The notes beneath the pieces are model-generated. The model worked only from the letters and a program-made list of their open reading frames with translations. It was not told where the DNA came from and did no database searches. Source: Mediterranea massiliensis (GTDB taxonomy: Bacteria > Bacteroidota > Bacteroidia > Bacteroidales > Bacteroidaceae). Taken from it: 64,000 nucleotides of DNA. Shown here in pieces: positions 28,747 through 39,252 of this stretch. The translations under genes were made by a program, and so were the position numbers. The DNA lies in NCBI GenBank assembly GCA_015060695.1, contig SUYA01000011.1:1-64000 (forward strand). The letters run 5' to 3'. The stretch's first letter is position 1; each line of letters starts with the position of its first letter.

Positions 28747-29889
28747 CTATCTTTCTATCAGTTTCAATACTTCTTGTGCAATAATAGTAGCACTATCCGG
28801 TAAAGCCATTGAAGCTATATTTGTACTAAGTTCTTTTAATTTATTATCGTCGGCTACAGTTTCCAAAGCAACAGACATCAAATCTGACATTGCGTCTGAG
28901 TCTTTTACATAAAGAGCAGCTCCTTTCTTTACCAATGCCAAAGCATTTTGAGTCTGATGATCTTCTGCCACATTGGGAGAAGGAACTAACACAACAGGTT
29001 TCTGCAACAAACAAAACTCTGATATGGAGCCGGCCCCAGCACGCGAAACAACAAGATCGGCTGCACGATAAGCTATTGACATATCCTTAATAAAATCGTT
29101 GACATATAGGTTTTCCAAACCTGCAACAATATGATTCCGCATAGGTGTCCCTATGAATGCAGCTATCGCATCTTTCACCTGTTCTATATATATTTTTCCT
29201 GTTTGCCAAATGAATTGGACTTCCGGATGAGTTTTAATAAGATTAAGATTGGCTTGTAACGTTTGATTCAATGTACGTGCTCCAAGACTACCACCTAAAA
29301 TAAGAACGACTTTTTTATTCGGATTAAGGCCAAATTGTTTAACAGCTTCTTCTCTATTAATTTCTTGTGTTAATAAGTTTTGCCTTACGGGATTACCTGT
29401 CAGTATGATTTTCTCAGCAGGAAAGAAGCGTTCCATACCTTCATAGGCAACACAAATTTTACATGCCTTCTTAGCTAATAACTTATTGGTTACACCAGCA
29501 TAAGAGTTTTGTTCTTGAATTAGAGTGGGTATTCCCATCATACCCGCCATTTTTAATACCGGCCCGCTTGCATATCCACCGACACCTACCGCCACTTGAG
29601 GACGGAACTGTTTAAGAATCTTGCGTGCCTTCCATTGGCTACGCAGCAATTTAATAAGAACACTAACATTCTTCCAAAGTCGCTTACGATCGAATCCTGC
29701 AACAGGAAGGCCTATAATTTCGTAACCAGCATCAGGTACCCGTTGCATCTCCATACGTCCTTCAGCTCCCACAAACAAAATCTGTGCTTGTGGATGTAAT
29801 TGACGAATAGCATTGGCTATAGAAATAGCTGGGAAAATGTGTCCACCAGTTCCCCCTCCACTAATTATGATTCTTATTTCCTTATCCAT
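28747..29889 (-). CDS. murG: UDP-GlcNAc transferase MurG
   Basis: It transfers GlcNAc to lipid I to make lipid II on the inner face of the membrane. It has 380 residues. ISGGGTGGHIFPA is the first glycine loop, GGYASGPVLK the second, and LGGSLGARTLNQ plus SRAGAGSISEF form the donor site. It lies between ftsW and murC, with gaps of 12 and 5 bases. Confidence 0.98.
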   Translation of the reverse strand: MDKEIRIIISGGGTGGHIFPAISIANAIRQLHPQAQILFVGAEGRMEMQRVPDAGYEIIGLPVAGFDRKRLWKNVSVLIKLLRSQWKARKILKQFRPQVAVGVGGYASGPVLKMAGMMGIPTLIQEQNSYAGVTNKLLAKKACKICVAYEGMERFFPAEKIILTGNPVRQNLLTQEINREEAVKQFGLNPNKKVVLILGGSLGARTLNQTLQANLNLIKTHPEVQFIWQTGKIYIEQVKDAIAAFIGTPMRNHIVAGLENLYVNDFIKDMSIAYRAADLVVSRAGAGSISEFCLLQKPVVLVPSPNVAEDHQTQNALALVKKGAALYVKDSDAMSDLMSVALETVADDNKLKELSTNIASMALPDSATIIAQEVLKLIER

Positions 29890-29901
29890 GATGGTATTTA
29901 A

Positions 29902-31200
29902 TTAAAATTCACTATCACTATTCAATATCTGGGCTGTCGGCTCAGCTGCACTTTGTGATTGATTATTAATGATATTATTCATCTCTTCTTGTATGCCCAT
30001 CACTTTTTGCGCATCAAGCTGTTGCTGAATTTCCTGTAGTCGCCGTTCCTCCTCTAAATGTTCAGTATATCTACTGACGCTAAGTATCATACCAATGTAA
30101 GCACAATTGATAAATGTAGATGTACCTCCTCGACTTATAAGTGGCAAAGGTTGCCCTGTAACAGGCGCTAATCCTACAGCAACCATCATATTAAAAATAG
30201 CTTGAGACACTAAAAGTAAAGCAATACCTATGATAAGAAAAGCAGGAAATGTACGATCGCATTTCTTAGCAATTCTTCCAGCTCGAATCAACAAACATAT
30301 ATATAGAAATACAACAACCGTACCTCCTACTAACCCTAATTCTTCAATAACAATGGCAAAAATAAAATCTGAAAAAGCTTGGCTCAAAAAGTCGCGTTGC
30401 ACAGAATTTCCAGGACCTTTCCCAATGACATTACTAGTGGCTACTGCAATGCGTGCATGACCTATTTGCGCATCTTTGTCAATGTCAAATTTTGCCGCAG
30501 GAACTTGCTCGTTACTTGTAAATTTTTCAATACGCGCTCGCCAAGTGTCAAAACGATGTAAGAAAGAAATATCTACATCTTTGGTAACTTGTAAAAAGAT
30601 AACTCCAGCTATGATTATCCCCACTACTGTTCCTAAAAGTACTCCTAATTTTCGCATAGAAACACGACCGATAAACATCATCATGAATACTACACCAGCC
30701 AATAAAAAAGCTGTAGAAAAATTTTCGGGTAGAATCAGCCCACAAATTAAGCAAGCAATAATCATGATTCGCTTAAAAGCCTTAGGGCTGGCCCCTTCTT
30801 CTGTTTGCCCTTTGGATAAAATAAACGCCGTAACAATAACAACTGCCATTTTTGCTATTTCGCTCGGTTGAAAAGCTACACCACCTATTTCTATCCATCG
30901 AGCAGCATTATTAATACGTCCCATAAACATAACTGCTATCAGCATTATCACTGATAGCGGCAATAAGAATAAAGGAAATACTTGAAACCACTTGTAAGGA
31001 ATATTGTGTACGAAAACAACAATAACCGTACCCACCATCAAAAAAATACTATGCCGAGTAATAGGACCCCAGTGATCACCGCTTTTATAAACAAGTGTAC
31101 TTGAAGCACTAAACACTTCGGTAATCGAAATAAGGCACAACATCAAAAAGATAATCCATATTACCTTATCGCCTTTGAATATGTTTTTAAGTAAATCCAC
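29902..31200 (-). CDS. ftsW: Septal peptidoglycan polymerase FtsW
   Basis: A SEDS-family glycosyltransferase that polymerises lipid II at the septum with its partner FtsI. It has 432 residues and about ten membrane helices. The SEDS core shows NNAARWIEIGGVAFQPSEIAK, ENFSTAFLL, EELGLVGG and the conserved GQPLPLISRGGTS. The cytoplasmic tail is long and Gln/Glu-rich (about residues 380-432). It sits beside the matching ftsI in the same operon. Confidence 0.97.
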   Translation of the reverse strand: MDLLKNIFKGDKVIWIIFLMLCLISITEVFSASSTLVYKSGDHWGPITRHSIFLMVGTVIVVFVHNIPYKWFQVFPLFLLPLSVIMLIAVMFMGRINNAARWIEIGGVAFQPSEIAKMAVVIVTAFILSKGQTEEGASPKAFKRIMIIACLICGLILPENFSTAFLLAGVVFMMMFIGRVSMRKLGVLLGTVVGIIIAGVIFLQVTKDVDISFLHRFDTWRARIEKFTSNEQVPAAKFDIDKDAQIGHARIAVATSNVIGKGPGNSVQRDFLSQAFSDFIFAIVIEELGLVGGTVVVFLYICLLIRAGRIAKKCDRTFPAFLIIGIALLLVSQAIFNMMVAVGLAPVTGQPLPLISRGGTSTFINCAYIGMILSVSRYTEHLEEERRLQEIQQQLDAQKVMGIQEEMNNIINNQSQSAAEPTAQILNSDSEF

Positions 31201-31253
31201 CGTCCTTTTATGCTTAACTTTACATTAATATCTATATTTCCTTTAGGAAAATA

Positions 31254-32588
31254 TCATAACTCTCTGACATATTTCTTGAATTGCTCTCCTCTATCTTCAT
31301 AACTTTTGAAAAGGTCAAACGAAGCACAACACGGACTTAACAATACGGTTTCACCTTTTTTTGCCATACGATAAGCAGCATCAACAGCATCTTTCATTCC
31401 CGTTTGTATATCCGCAACAGGTAATTCCAATCGATCAAAAAAAGCATGTAATTTCTCGTTATGTAAACCTAGATATACCAATGCCGAACATTTTTCCTTT
31501 ACTAAATTTTCAATTTCCTTATAATCATTCCCTTTGTCTTTACCACCTAAAATTAATACTATTTTTGTGTTCATACTTTGTAATGCATACCAACATGAAT
31601 TTACGTTAGTAGCTTTTGAATCGTTTACAAAGTGTATACCTCTGACATCACATACTTTTTCTAACCTATGTTCTACACCTTTAAAATCACTTAACGCACG
31701 ACGTATCTCTTCTTTTTCAATACCAGCCAAATTAGCAGATATACCAGCAGCAAGGGAATTGTATAAATTGTGAGTACCAGTTAATGCCAATTTCTCCTGT
31801 TCCATATTAAATTCAATAGGCTTTTCTATTTCAATTTCACCATCATTGGCATAAGCGATAGCGCCATTCCCTTTTACTGCTGCAAACGGATACAATTGTG
31901 CCTTTAACCCATATCGTTCTAATTCACGTTGAATAACAGGGTCATCTTTCCAAAAGATAAAAGCATCTTCTTCTGTTTGATTTTGTGTAATACGAAATTT
32001 TGCATCCACATAATTTTGCATATCATTTCCATAACGATCCAAATGGTCAGGAGTAATATTCATCAAAACTGCAATATTTGCACGGAATTCATACATGTTA
32101 TCCAATTGGAATGAACTTAATTCAATAATATAATAATCATGTTTCTCTGTAGCTACTTGTAAAGCTAAGCTATTACCAATATTACCTGCCAAACCAACAT
32201 TTAATCCCGCACTTTTAAATATATGGTAAATCAAAGAGGTCGTAGTTGTTTTGCCATTTGAACCAGTAATACATATCATCTTTGCATTTGTATAACGACC
32301 TGCAAATTCTATTTCGCTAATTATAGGGATTTTTTTTTCTTGCAACTTTACAATTAAAGGAGCTTCGTTGGGTATACCCGGACTTTTTATAATTTCATCT
32401 GCATTCAGAATCAAATTTTCAGAGTGTACTCCTTCTTCCCATGGAATACCATAATTATTCAGCATCAACTTATATTTATCCTTAATGAGTGACATGTCTG
32501 ATACAAAAGTATCAAATCCTTTCATCTTGGCTAATACAGCAGCACCTGTACCACTTTCTCCAGCACCTAATATAACAATTCTACTCAT
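31254..32588 (-). CDS. murD: UDP-MurNAc-L-alanine-D-glutamate ligase
   Basis: It adds D-Glu to UDP-MurNAc-L-Ala. It has 444 residues. VILGAGESGTGAAVLAKMKG begins the UDP-binding domain, ICITGSNGKTTTTSLIYH is the P-loop, and GVEHRLE with NDSKATN are the MurD central signatures. The tail LSPCCASFDLFKSYEDRG is characteristic. It lies 53 bases upstream of ftsW and six bases after mraY. Confidence 0.98.
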   Translation of the reverse strand: MSRIVILGAGESGTGAAVLAKMKGFDTFVSDMSLIKDKYKLMLNNYGIPWEEGVHSENLILNADEIIKSPGIPNEAPLIVKLQEKKIPIISEIEFAGRYTNAKMICITGSNGKTTTTSLIYHIFKSAGLNVGLAGNIGNSLALQVATEKHDYYIIELSSFQLDNMYEFRANIAVLMNITPDHLDRYGNDMQNYVDAKFRITQNQTEEDAFIFWKDDPVIQRELERYGLKAQLYPFAAVKGNGAIAYANDGEIEIEKPIEFNMEQEKLALTGTHNLYNSLAAGISANLAGIEKEEIRRALSDFKGVEHRLEKVCDVRGIHFVNDSKATNVNSCWYALQSMNTKIVLILGGKDKGNDYKEIENLVKEKCSALVYLGLHNEKLHAFFDRLELPVADIQTGMKDAVDAAYRMAKKGETVLLSPCCASFDLFKSYEDRGEQFKKYVREL

Positions 32589-32594
32589 AATCCT

Positions 32595-33863
32595 TTATCT
32601 GATTTTCAATGTAATAATAGTTATTGCAGCCAATACAATGGTTACGATCCAAAATCGAACAGTAATCTTTGACTCATGAAACAACTTTTGGGGTTTGCAA
32701 AACATGACAGAACATCCTGGTTCTATAATATCCATTGATGTTCGAAAATGATCGTGAATAGGAGTTCTTTTAAATACACGTTGCTTTACTCCTTTACGTT
32801 TACCCATTTTGTAATACACCCTTTGCAATATAACAGACAAATTTTCTATCAAGAAAACTCCGCAAAGAATAGGAATCAATAATTCCTTATGAATAATTAT
32901 AGCAAAGACCGCAATTATACCGCCAATTGTCAAACTACCTGTATCACCCATAAACACTTGTGCAGGATAAGCATTATACCAAAGAAAACCTATCAATGCA
33001 CCAATAAATGCACAGATAAAAATTACAAGTTCTTCCGATCCGGGTATAAACATTATATTAAGATAACCAGCATATTCAATATGACTAGAAACATAGGCCA
33101 ATATACCTAATGTCAAACCTATGATTGCCGAATTACCAGCGGCCATACCATCCATGCCGTCATTAAGATTAGCACCATTACTTACCGCTGTTACTACAAA
33201 GATTGTTATGATTACGAAAAGTACCCATCCTGCAGCTTGCGCATGTTCACCTAAAAAGCCCATTAAATCGGCATAATCGAGATTATTACTTTTAAAGAAA
33301 GGAATCGTGGTTTGTGTTGCTTTAATCTCCTTGGCCGCATGTACAATTTCAATTTGCCCATTGGGATGTTTTACCTCAATATTTTCGCGGATAACTACTT
33401 GAGGACTAAAATACAACGTCAATCCTACTATAAGCCCTAAACCTACTTGTCCTATGATTTTAAATTTACCATGTAACCCCTCTTTATCTTTCTTGAAAAT
33501 TTTAATATAATCATCTGCAAACCCAAGTGTCCCCAACCAAATAGTCGTTATAATCATAAGAATCATATAAATATTCTCCAACTTTCCAATTAGTAAACAG
33601 GGTATCAAAGTAGCAAAGATAATTATTACTCCTCCCATACTGGGTACACCAACTTTATTTACACCAAAAGGATCAATTTTTATATCACGTTGTGTTTCTG
33701 TAATTTGCTTCCTTTTCAATAGGTCAATAAATTTATCACCCCATATTGTAGAGATAAACAAAGCCAAAATAATGGCTACCAAAGCACGAAATGAAGTATA
33801 TCCAAACATTCCTGCACCAGGGAAATCATATTTGTCAAGCCACTGAAATAAATAGTACAACAT
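32595..33863 (-). CDS. mraY: Phospho-MurNAc-pentapeptide transferase MraY
   Basis: It joins phospho-MurNAc-pentapeptide to undecaprenyl phosphate to form lipid I in the inner membrane. It has 422 residues, longer than the 360 of E. coli; the extra part is a charged loop near residues 160-200, a common Bacteroidetes trait. The signatures FADDYIKIFKKDKEGLHGKFK, NGANLNDGMDGMA and FMGDTGSL are intact with the key Asp residues. It starts six bases after murE. Confidence 0.98.
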   Translation of the reverse strand: MLYYLFQWLDKYDFPGAGMFGYTSFRALVAIILALFISTIWGDKFIDLLKRKQITETQRDIKIDPFGVNKVGVPSMGGVIIIFATLIPCLLIGKLENIYMILMIITTIWLGTLGFADDYIKIFKKDKEGLHGKFKIIGQVGLGLIVGLTLYFSPQVVIRENIEVKHPNGQIEIVHAAKEIKATQTTIPFFKSNNLDYADLMGFLGEHAQAAGWVLFVIITIFVVTAVSNGANLNDGMDGMAAGNSAIIGLTLGILAYVSSHIEYAGYLNIMFIPGSEELVIFICAFIGALIGFLWYNAYPAQVFMGDTGSLTIGGIIAVFAIIIHKELLIPILCGVFLIENLSVILQRVYYKMGKRKGVKQRVFKRTPIHDHFRTSMDIIEPGCSVMFCKPQKLFHESKITVRFWIVTIVLAAITIITLKIR

Positions 33864-33869
33864 ATCTCA

Positions 33870-35318
33870 TCAATTCATAATTCGTTTTAATTCTTCTTTA
33901 TCATCAAAGTGATATTTCACTCCTTTTATCTCTTGGTAATCTTCATGCCCTTTACCGGCAACCAATACAACATCTCCTTTGTCAGCCAACATACATGCCG
34001 TTTTAATCGCTTCACGTCTATCAACAATGGTCAAAGTTTTCTTCATATCTTCTTTATCAAGACCTTCTATCATGTCATTTATGATATCTTGAGGTTCTTC
34101 AAAACGAGGATTATCACTTGTCAAAATTACTCTGTCACTCATTTTTGCAGCCTCTTTTGCCATAATCGGTCGTTTACCTTTATCACGATTTCCACCAGCT
34201 CCGCATACGGTTATCACCTTCCCTTTTCCATCTACCACTTCATGGATAGCATTAAGCACATTAATCAATGCATCGGGAGTATGTGCATAATCAACGATAG
34301 CGGTAAATCCTTTAGGTGAACGTACTGTTTCAAATCGCCCAGAAACAGGATGTAATGTTGATAGTGCTATCAAGACATCCTCTTCTTTTTTACCTAATAG
34401 AATTGCGGTTCCAAATACTGCTAAAAGATTACTTGCATTAAACTTCCCAATAAAGCGAACGGCTAATTCATGATTATTAAAATCGAGTATCATTCCCTCA
34501 AAATGATTTTCCAATAATTTACCTTGAAAATCACAGAGGTTACGCAATGAATAAGTACAAACTTTGGCATGTGTATTTTGTACCATAACCATACCATTCT
34601 TGTCATCCAAATTTGTTAGACAAAATGCATTTTTAGGCATATCATCAAAGAATTTCTTCTTCGATTTCAAATAGTTATCAACAGTTTTATGATAATCAAG
34701 ATGATCGCGTGTTAAATTTGTAAATATACCTCCTGCAAATTTTAATCCACTAATCCGTTTTTGTGCTACAGAATGAGAGCTAACCTCCATAAAAGCATAT
34801 CTACAACCGTTATCTGCCATTTTTCCTAACAGACGATTCAATGTAATTGGGTCGGGAGTAGTATGTTCTGTAGCAATAGGTAAATCATCTATATAGTTAC
34901 AAACGGTAGATATCAATCCTACTTTGTAACCAAAATATCGAAATGTATGATACAATAATGTTGCAATAGTTGTTTTACCATTAGTACCTGTTACACCTAC
35001 CAAATCCATTTTTGATGTAGGATCTCCATAGAAGATTGTGGCAATTTTCCCAGCGATTTCCTCACAATCCTTCACTTGAATATACGTAATTCCTTCTTGC
35101 AATAGAGTGGGCATTTTTTCACAAAGGATAGCGACAGCCCCTTTATTAATAGCCGAGGGTATATATGTGTGGCCATCTGTCTGTGTACCACACATAGCAA
35201 TAAATAAATGTCCTTTCTCAATTTGGCGTGAATCAATATTCACATCCATTATTTCTATCTCACTATTCCCCACTATTTGAATGGGTTCTATTGCTTTTAG
35301 TAATTTATTCAATTTCAT
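33870..35318 (-). CDS. murE: UDP-MurNAc-tripeptide ligase (meso-DAP type)
   Basis: It adds the third stem residue to UDP-MurNAc-dipeptide. It has 482 residues. The P-loop is [17 protein letters not shown]. The substrate motif [10 protein letters not shown] contains DNPR, which marks enzymes that use meso-diaminopimelate rather than lysine, in line with DAP-type peptidoglycan of Bacteroidetes. It lies 20 bases after ftsI. Confidence 0.98.
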   Translation of the reverse strand: MKLNKLLKAIEPIQIVGNSEIEIMDVNIDSRQIEKGHLFIAMCGTQTDGHTYIPSAINKGAVAILCEKMPTLLQEGITYIQVKDCEEIAGKIATIFYGDPTSKMDLVGVTGTNGKTTIATLLYHTFRYFGYKVGLISTVCNYIDDLPIATEHTTPDPITLNRLLGKMADNGCRYAFMEVSSHSVAQKRISGLKFAGGIFTNLTRDHLDYHKTVDNYLKSKKKFFDDMPKNAFCLTNLDDKNGMVMVQNTHAKVCTYSLRNLCDFQGKLLENHFEGMILDFNNHELAVRFIGKFNASNLLAVFGTAILLGKKEEDVLIALSTLHPVSGRFETVRSPKGFTAIVDYAHTPDALINVLNAIHEVVDGKGKVITVCGAGGNRDKGKRPIMAKEAAKMSDRVILTSDNPRFEEPQDIINDMIEGLDKEDMKKTLTIVDRREAIKTACMLADKGDVVLVAGKGHEDYQEIKGVKYHFDDKEELKRIMN

Positions 35319-35338
35319 ACGCTACACCTTATTATATA

Positions 35339-37465
35339 TTAGTTTCGCATTGTAAGCACTATACTATGTCCTTTAATAAGTTTGTTCCCTGCAGGAATGG
35401 ATTGCCTTTTAACCCTTCCTACTCCATTTACTTTTACTCGAAGTCCTTTTTTCTCCAACAAATAAACAGCATCTTTAGCACCCATACCTACAACATCGGG
35501 AACTTCTCCATTCTTTTCGTTTCTTTCTTGTAGAAGTATCGATCCAATTGTAGCTTCGCTGTATCCCCATTTTTCTGCCTCTCTACTACTAGTAAAATCG
35601 TTCTCTACAGGTATATCCAATTCATCTAGTACATAAAGAGCTGCCTTCATTTCTCCTGCTTTAACATTAGGAATAACATTTGTTGTACTATCTATTGCAT
35701 GTTCCATATTATAATGCAAACTTTTAGCATAAACACGTTCGGCAATTTTACCAAACACGCTACCTGCCATCAATCCTCCTGATGCAGGAAGACCAGGTTT
35801 TTGTATTGATACGATGCAACTATATTTGGGTTTATCGGCAGGGAAGTATCCACAGAAACTGACAAGATAATTTGTTCGACCAGTTTTATAACCGGCTGCA
35901 CCTTGTGAAATTTGTGCTGTTCCCGTTTTACCTGCTACTGGGAATTGCTTACTACCAGCAGGTTTAGCTAATCCTTGTGAAACCACTTTTTGAAGAATGT
36001 CTCGTATTTGTTCTAAAGTTTTGTCTGAACATATTTTAGGATTAATAACCTCAGTAGGATATTCTTCTACAACAGAACCGTCTTTCACAATTGATTTAAC
36101 CAATTTGGGGCGTACCATAATACCGTCATTGGCAATGGCATTATAAAACGTTAGAATGTTAAGTGGAGGTATTTGAGTTTCATAACCTATACTCATCCAA
36201 GGTAGCGTTGTTTTAGCAAAATAACGTTCTTTGGGACCTCGAATATTAGGTTTGCCTTCACCAGGTATTTGTAAGTTCAAAGGTTCATGAATACTCATCC
36301 GCTTCAACCCATCAACGTATTTTTGAGGATTGTTTTTATAATATTTATCTATCAAATATGATACACCGATATTAGATGAAACCTCAAGGATACGCGTCAC
36401 ATCGATGGTACCATATCCTCCTCGATGCCAATTATGGTCTCTCATTTTACTACCGTACATATTCATTACTCCGTTTCCGGTTTCAACTTCGGTTTCCGGT
36501 GTAATATATCCATCCTCAAGAGCTACCATGATAGAAGCTGTTTTAAATGTCGAGCCTGGCTCCATCATATCGCTTATAGCACTATTCCTCATTTCATAAT
36601 AGTGACCATCTCCTGCTTTCTGCATATTAACAAGAGCCTTTATTTCACCTGTTTCCACTTCCATTACAGCTGCTACTCCTACTGTTGCATTGATTTCCTT
36701 CATTTTATCTAACAATGCTTTTTCGCAAATATCTTGCATATCCACATCGAGAGTAGTTACAATATCGCATCCATTAACCGGTGCTACATCTTGAATGCTA
36801 AGGTATTTGTTCATCACCTTCTGTCTATGTGCAATACCTACACTTCCTCTTAAAATCGAATCGAAGGCTAATTCAAGTCCATTTTTAGCTCCCAATGCTG
36901 TATCTGGATAAAGGTCACCTAAAGTACGTGCAGCTAATGAGCCAAACGGTTTTTTACGCAAATTGAATTCTTGTTCATGAAAACCTCCACGAAATTTATT
37001 CAATTTAAAAACAGGCAAAGCTTTGGCTTCTTTGTATTGGATATATGATATTCGACGCGGATAAATGAGATAGTTTCTGCTTCCTTTCCTACGTCCATTC
37101 AACAAATGTTGCTTAAAATGTGCCGTACTCTTATCGGGAAAGATTTTATGTAATCCCTCACATATTTCATTAAGGTGATTCATTAACATAGTGTCTTTTT
37201 TCTGTCCTCCTGCCTTAAAGTCCATATAGATTCGGTATTCAGGCAATGAACTGGCCATCAGTTTACCATCGGCCGAAAGGATATTACCTCTACTGGGAAA
37301 AAGGATTGTGTTTTCTTTTACGAAACGGTCTGCCACATCTTGCCAGTATTGCCTTTCAGCAAACATAATGATGGCTGCTTTACATATGATAGCTATCCCC
37401 GCCAATCCCATAATGAGTACAACGAAGAAGTATCGTGTCATTATATTTTTTTTGTTCACTGACAT
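35339..37465 (-). CDS. ftsI: Septal transpeptidase (class B PBP) with PASTA domain
   Basis: A class B penicillin-binding protein, FtsW's partner at the septum. It has 708 residues. One N-terminal membrane helix is followed by a pedestal domain and the transpeptidase domain with the active-site GSTFKTAS (Ser-x-x-Lys), EVSSNIG (SxN) and AGKTGTAQ (KTG). The last 60-70 residues form one PASTA module (EVPDVVGMGAKDAVYLLEKK), a feature not found in E. coli FtsI. The gene starts three bases after ftsL. Confidence 0.96.
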   Translation of the reverse strand: MSVNKKNIMTRYFFVVLIMGLAGIAIICKAAIIMFAERQYWQDVADRFVKENTILFPSRGNILSADGKLMASSLPEYRIYMDFKAGGQKKDTMLMNHLNEICEGLHKIFPDKSTAHFKQHLLNGRRKGSRNYLIYPRRISYIQYKEAKALPVFKLNKFRGGFHEQEFNLRKKPFGSLAARTLGDLYPDTALGAKNGLELAFDSILRGSVGIAHRQKVMNKYLSIQDVAPVNGCDIVTTLDVDMQDICEKALLDKMKEINATVGVAAVMEVETGEIKALVNMQKAGDGHYYEMRNSAISDMMEPGSTFKTASIMVALEDGYITPETEVETGNGVMNMYGSKMRDHNWHRGGYGTIDVTRILEVSSNIGVSYLIDKYYKNNPQKYVDGLKRMSIHEPLNLQIPGEGKPNIRGPKERYFAKTTLPWMSIGYETQIPPLNILTFYNAIANDGIMVRPKLVKSIVKDGSVVEEYPTEVINPKICSDKTLEQIRDILQKVVSQGLAKPAGSKQFPVAGKTGTAQISQGAAGYKTGRTNYLVSFCGYFPADKPKYSCIVSIQKPGLPASGGLMAGSVFGKIAERVYAKSLHYNMEHAIDSTTNVIPNVKAGEMKAALYVLDELDIPVENDFTSSREAEKWGYSEATIGSILLQERNEKNGEVPDVVGMGAKDAVYLLEKKGLRVKVNGVGRVKRQSIPAGNKLIKGHSIVLTMRN

Positions 37466-37468
37466 AGA

Positions 37469-37810
37469 TTATTCAATTAAATAGGGTGGATTGGTAGCCG
37501 TCTGTAAATCGCTTTCCCTTGTGTTAATATACTCTTCGATGCGTGATTGCCTACTGCGTTCCATCAATTCAGAACTACGAGTCAATGCATCATATTTTAT
37601 ATCCGTCAATTCAACTTTTAGTTGTTCTATACGAATCATCTGTTGTTGGCAAGCATATCGGTTGTGGATATAAAAAAGAATGAGCAACATAATTAGTACC
37701 AACAATTTGGTTTGATTACGAAAAAAGTCTGTAGCCAAAATGTCTCCTCCAATAATGCTTTTCAACGAAGTGAGTTTCTTTTTTGTCTTACCCATATTCT
37801 TGCTTTCCAT
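37469..37810 (-). CDS. ftsL: FtsL-like cell division protein
   Basis: A small bitopic membrane protein of about 113 residues. A basic N-terminus is followed by one membrane helix (TKLLVLIMLLILFYIHNRY) and a periplasmic coiled-coil segment (QQQMIRIEQLKVELTDIKYD). ATG at 37810 lies seven bases after the rsmH stop and is preferred; a longer frame would overlap rsmH. The sequence is poorly conserved, and the call rests on size, topology and position between rsmH and ftsI. Confidence 0.88.
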   Translation of the reverse strand: MESKNMGKTKKKLTSLKSIIGGDILATDFFRNQTKLLVLIMLLILFYIHNRYACQQQMIRIEQLKVELTDIKYDALTRSSELMERSRQSRIEEYINTRESDLQTATNPPYLIE

Positions 37811-37817
37811 ATTCTTG

Positions 37818-38735
37818 TTATTTCTTTTCTGCAATTCGTAGCTTGGCACTACGAGAGCGTGGATTTCTTTCTATTTCCTCTTGAGTAGGTACAATGACCT
37901 TGTTATTGACTAAGCGAAATGGGGTTTGTATATTTCCGAAGAAATCTTTTTCTGCCTTTCCCTCTACATTGCCGGTTTTCATGATGTTTTTCACCAGACG
38001 ATCTTCTAAAGAATGATAGGTGATAACCACCATTCTTCCGCCCGGTTTCAAAGCTTGTATAGCCGCATATAACATTTCTTTAAGTGCCTCCATTTCTTGA
38101 TTTACTTCGATGCGCAAGGCCTGAAAGACTTTGGCTAACTCTTTTTTTTCGCGTTCGCGACCAAACAATGGTTTTACTAACTCTAAGAAATCGCCGATAG
38201 TAGCAATGCGTTGATTGAGACGAGCCTTTACAATGACTGATGCCAATTTTCTACTGTTTTTCAATTCGCCATACAAATAGAAAATATCGGCTAAACGTTC
38301 TTCGTCATAGGTGTTTAGCACATCGGCAGCCGTTATACCGGCACGTTTATTCATCCGCATATCCAATAGCCCGTCAAAACGGAAAGAAAATCCTCTATTG
38401 CTATCATCGAAGTGATGCGACGATACTCCAAGATCGGCCAAAATAGCATCTACTTCTTTAATATTATGATAACGAAGGAAATTGTGCAGATAACGGAAAT
38501 TACTTCTCACAAAAGTAAAACGAGCATCATCTACTATATTCTGTTCAGCATCTTCGTCTTGATCAAAACTTAGCAAGCGTCCATCTTTACCTAAACGCGA
38601 AAGGATTTCACGCGAATGACCTCCTCCACCAAAGGTCATATCTACATAGACGCCATTAGGATGAATATTCATACCATCTACCGCCGGCATCAATAATACA
38701 GGAATGTGATATGTCATCTCTTTATTCATCATCAT
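37818..38735 (-). CDS. rsmH: 16S rRNA (cytosine-1402-N4) methyltransferase
   Basis: An SAM-dependent enzyme (formerly MraW) that methylates C1402 of 16S rRNA. It has 305 residues. The motifs are HIPVLLMPAVDGM, the SAM loop VDMTFGGGGHSREILSRLG, ILADLGVSSHHFDDSNRGFSF and the C-terminal VITYHSLEDRLVK. Three ATG codons open the gene; its start overlaps mraZ by a few bases. Confidence 0.98.
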   Translation of the reverse strand: MMMNKEMTYHIPVLLMPAVDGMNIHPNGVYVDMTFGGGGHSREILSRLGKDGRLLSFDQDEDAEQNIVDDARFTFVRSNFRYLHNFLRYHNIKEVDAILADLGVSSHHFDDSNRGFSFRFDGLLDMRMNKRAGITAADVLNTYDEERLADIFYLYGELKNSRKLASVIVKARLNQRIATIGDFLELVKPLFGREREKKELAKVFQALRIEVNQEMEALKEMLYAAIQALKPGGRMVVITYHSLEDRLVKNIMKTGNVEGKAEKDFFGNIQTPFRLVNNKVIVPTQEEIERNPRSRSAKLRIAEKK

Positions 38736-39193
38736 GCGGTTATATTTTCATCATTCAATGCTTTTTCCAAAGCCTCACTAAACTCTTCAAGAGTCATAAA
38801 GGAGCTATCGGCCTGTTCTTTCGCCCAAATTTCAATGGTATTATCCATACCGATAAAACGTACATCGCTCTTAATGCCTACCATTTGTAAATAACGTTTT
38901 GGCAACAGTATGCGGCCGTTTCCATCAGGTGTTAAAATCTCGGCATCACTCACAAATTGACGGAATATAGATTGTTCTTTGGCATTCCACTTATTCAGTC
39001 GTTGACGTAACTGATTTTGCGTAGCAAACCATACGCTCTCCGGATAAAGCACCAAACAATCTTGAAAAACGTCTTTTCGCAATACAAGTCGTTCTTCAGA
39101 AGCCTCTAAAAGTTGCTTCCTAAACGTTGCAGGGATAAAGACTCGCCCCTTTGCATCCGTCTTAGCCTCAATATTACCTAAAAAACGTATCAT
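38732..39193 (-). CDS. mraZ: Transcriptional regulator MraZ
   Basis: An AbrB-like ring-forming DNA-binding protein that represses its own dcw operon. It has 153 residues from ATG 39193 (MIRFLGNIEAKTDAKGRVF); earlier in-frame codons lie in the promoter. Two SpoVT/AbrB-like repeats are visible, the second at EILTPDGNGRILLPKRYLQ. It is the first gene of the operon, and repeats fitting its target lie just upstream at 39225-39252. Confidence 0.96.
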   Translation of the reverse strand: MIRFLGNIEAKTDAKGRVFIPATFRKQLLEASEERLVLRKDVFQDCLVLYPESVWFATQNQLRQRLNKWNAKEQSIFRQFVSDAEILTPDGNGRILLPKRYLQMVGIKSDVRFIGMDNTIEIWAKEQADSSFMTLEEFSEALEKALNDENITA

Positions 39194-39219
39194 TTTGCAC
39201 CTTATTATATAATCGTCGG

Positions 39220-39252
39220 TAAAGATACACATTTCCCCACAATTCCCCACAA
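39220..39252 (-). promoter_or_regulatory. mraZ promoter with TGGGN direct repeats (candidate MraZ box)
   Basis: On the minus strand the 10-mer TTGTGGGGAA occurs twice in tandem (39252-39233). TGGGG therefore recurs exactly every 10 bases, with a weaker TGTAT (39229-39225) at the third position overlapping the -7 box TATCTTTA (39227-39220). MraZ proteins are known to bind TGGGN repeats with 5-base spacers, which is this layout. Confidence 0.75.
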
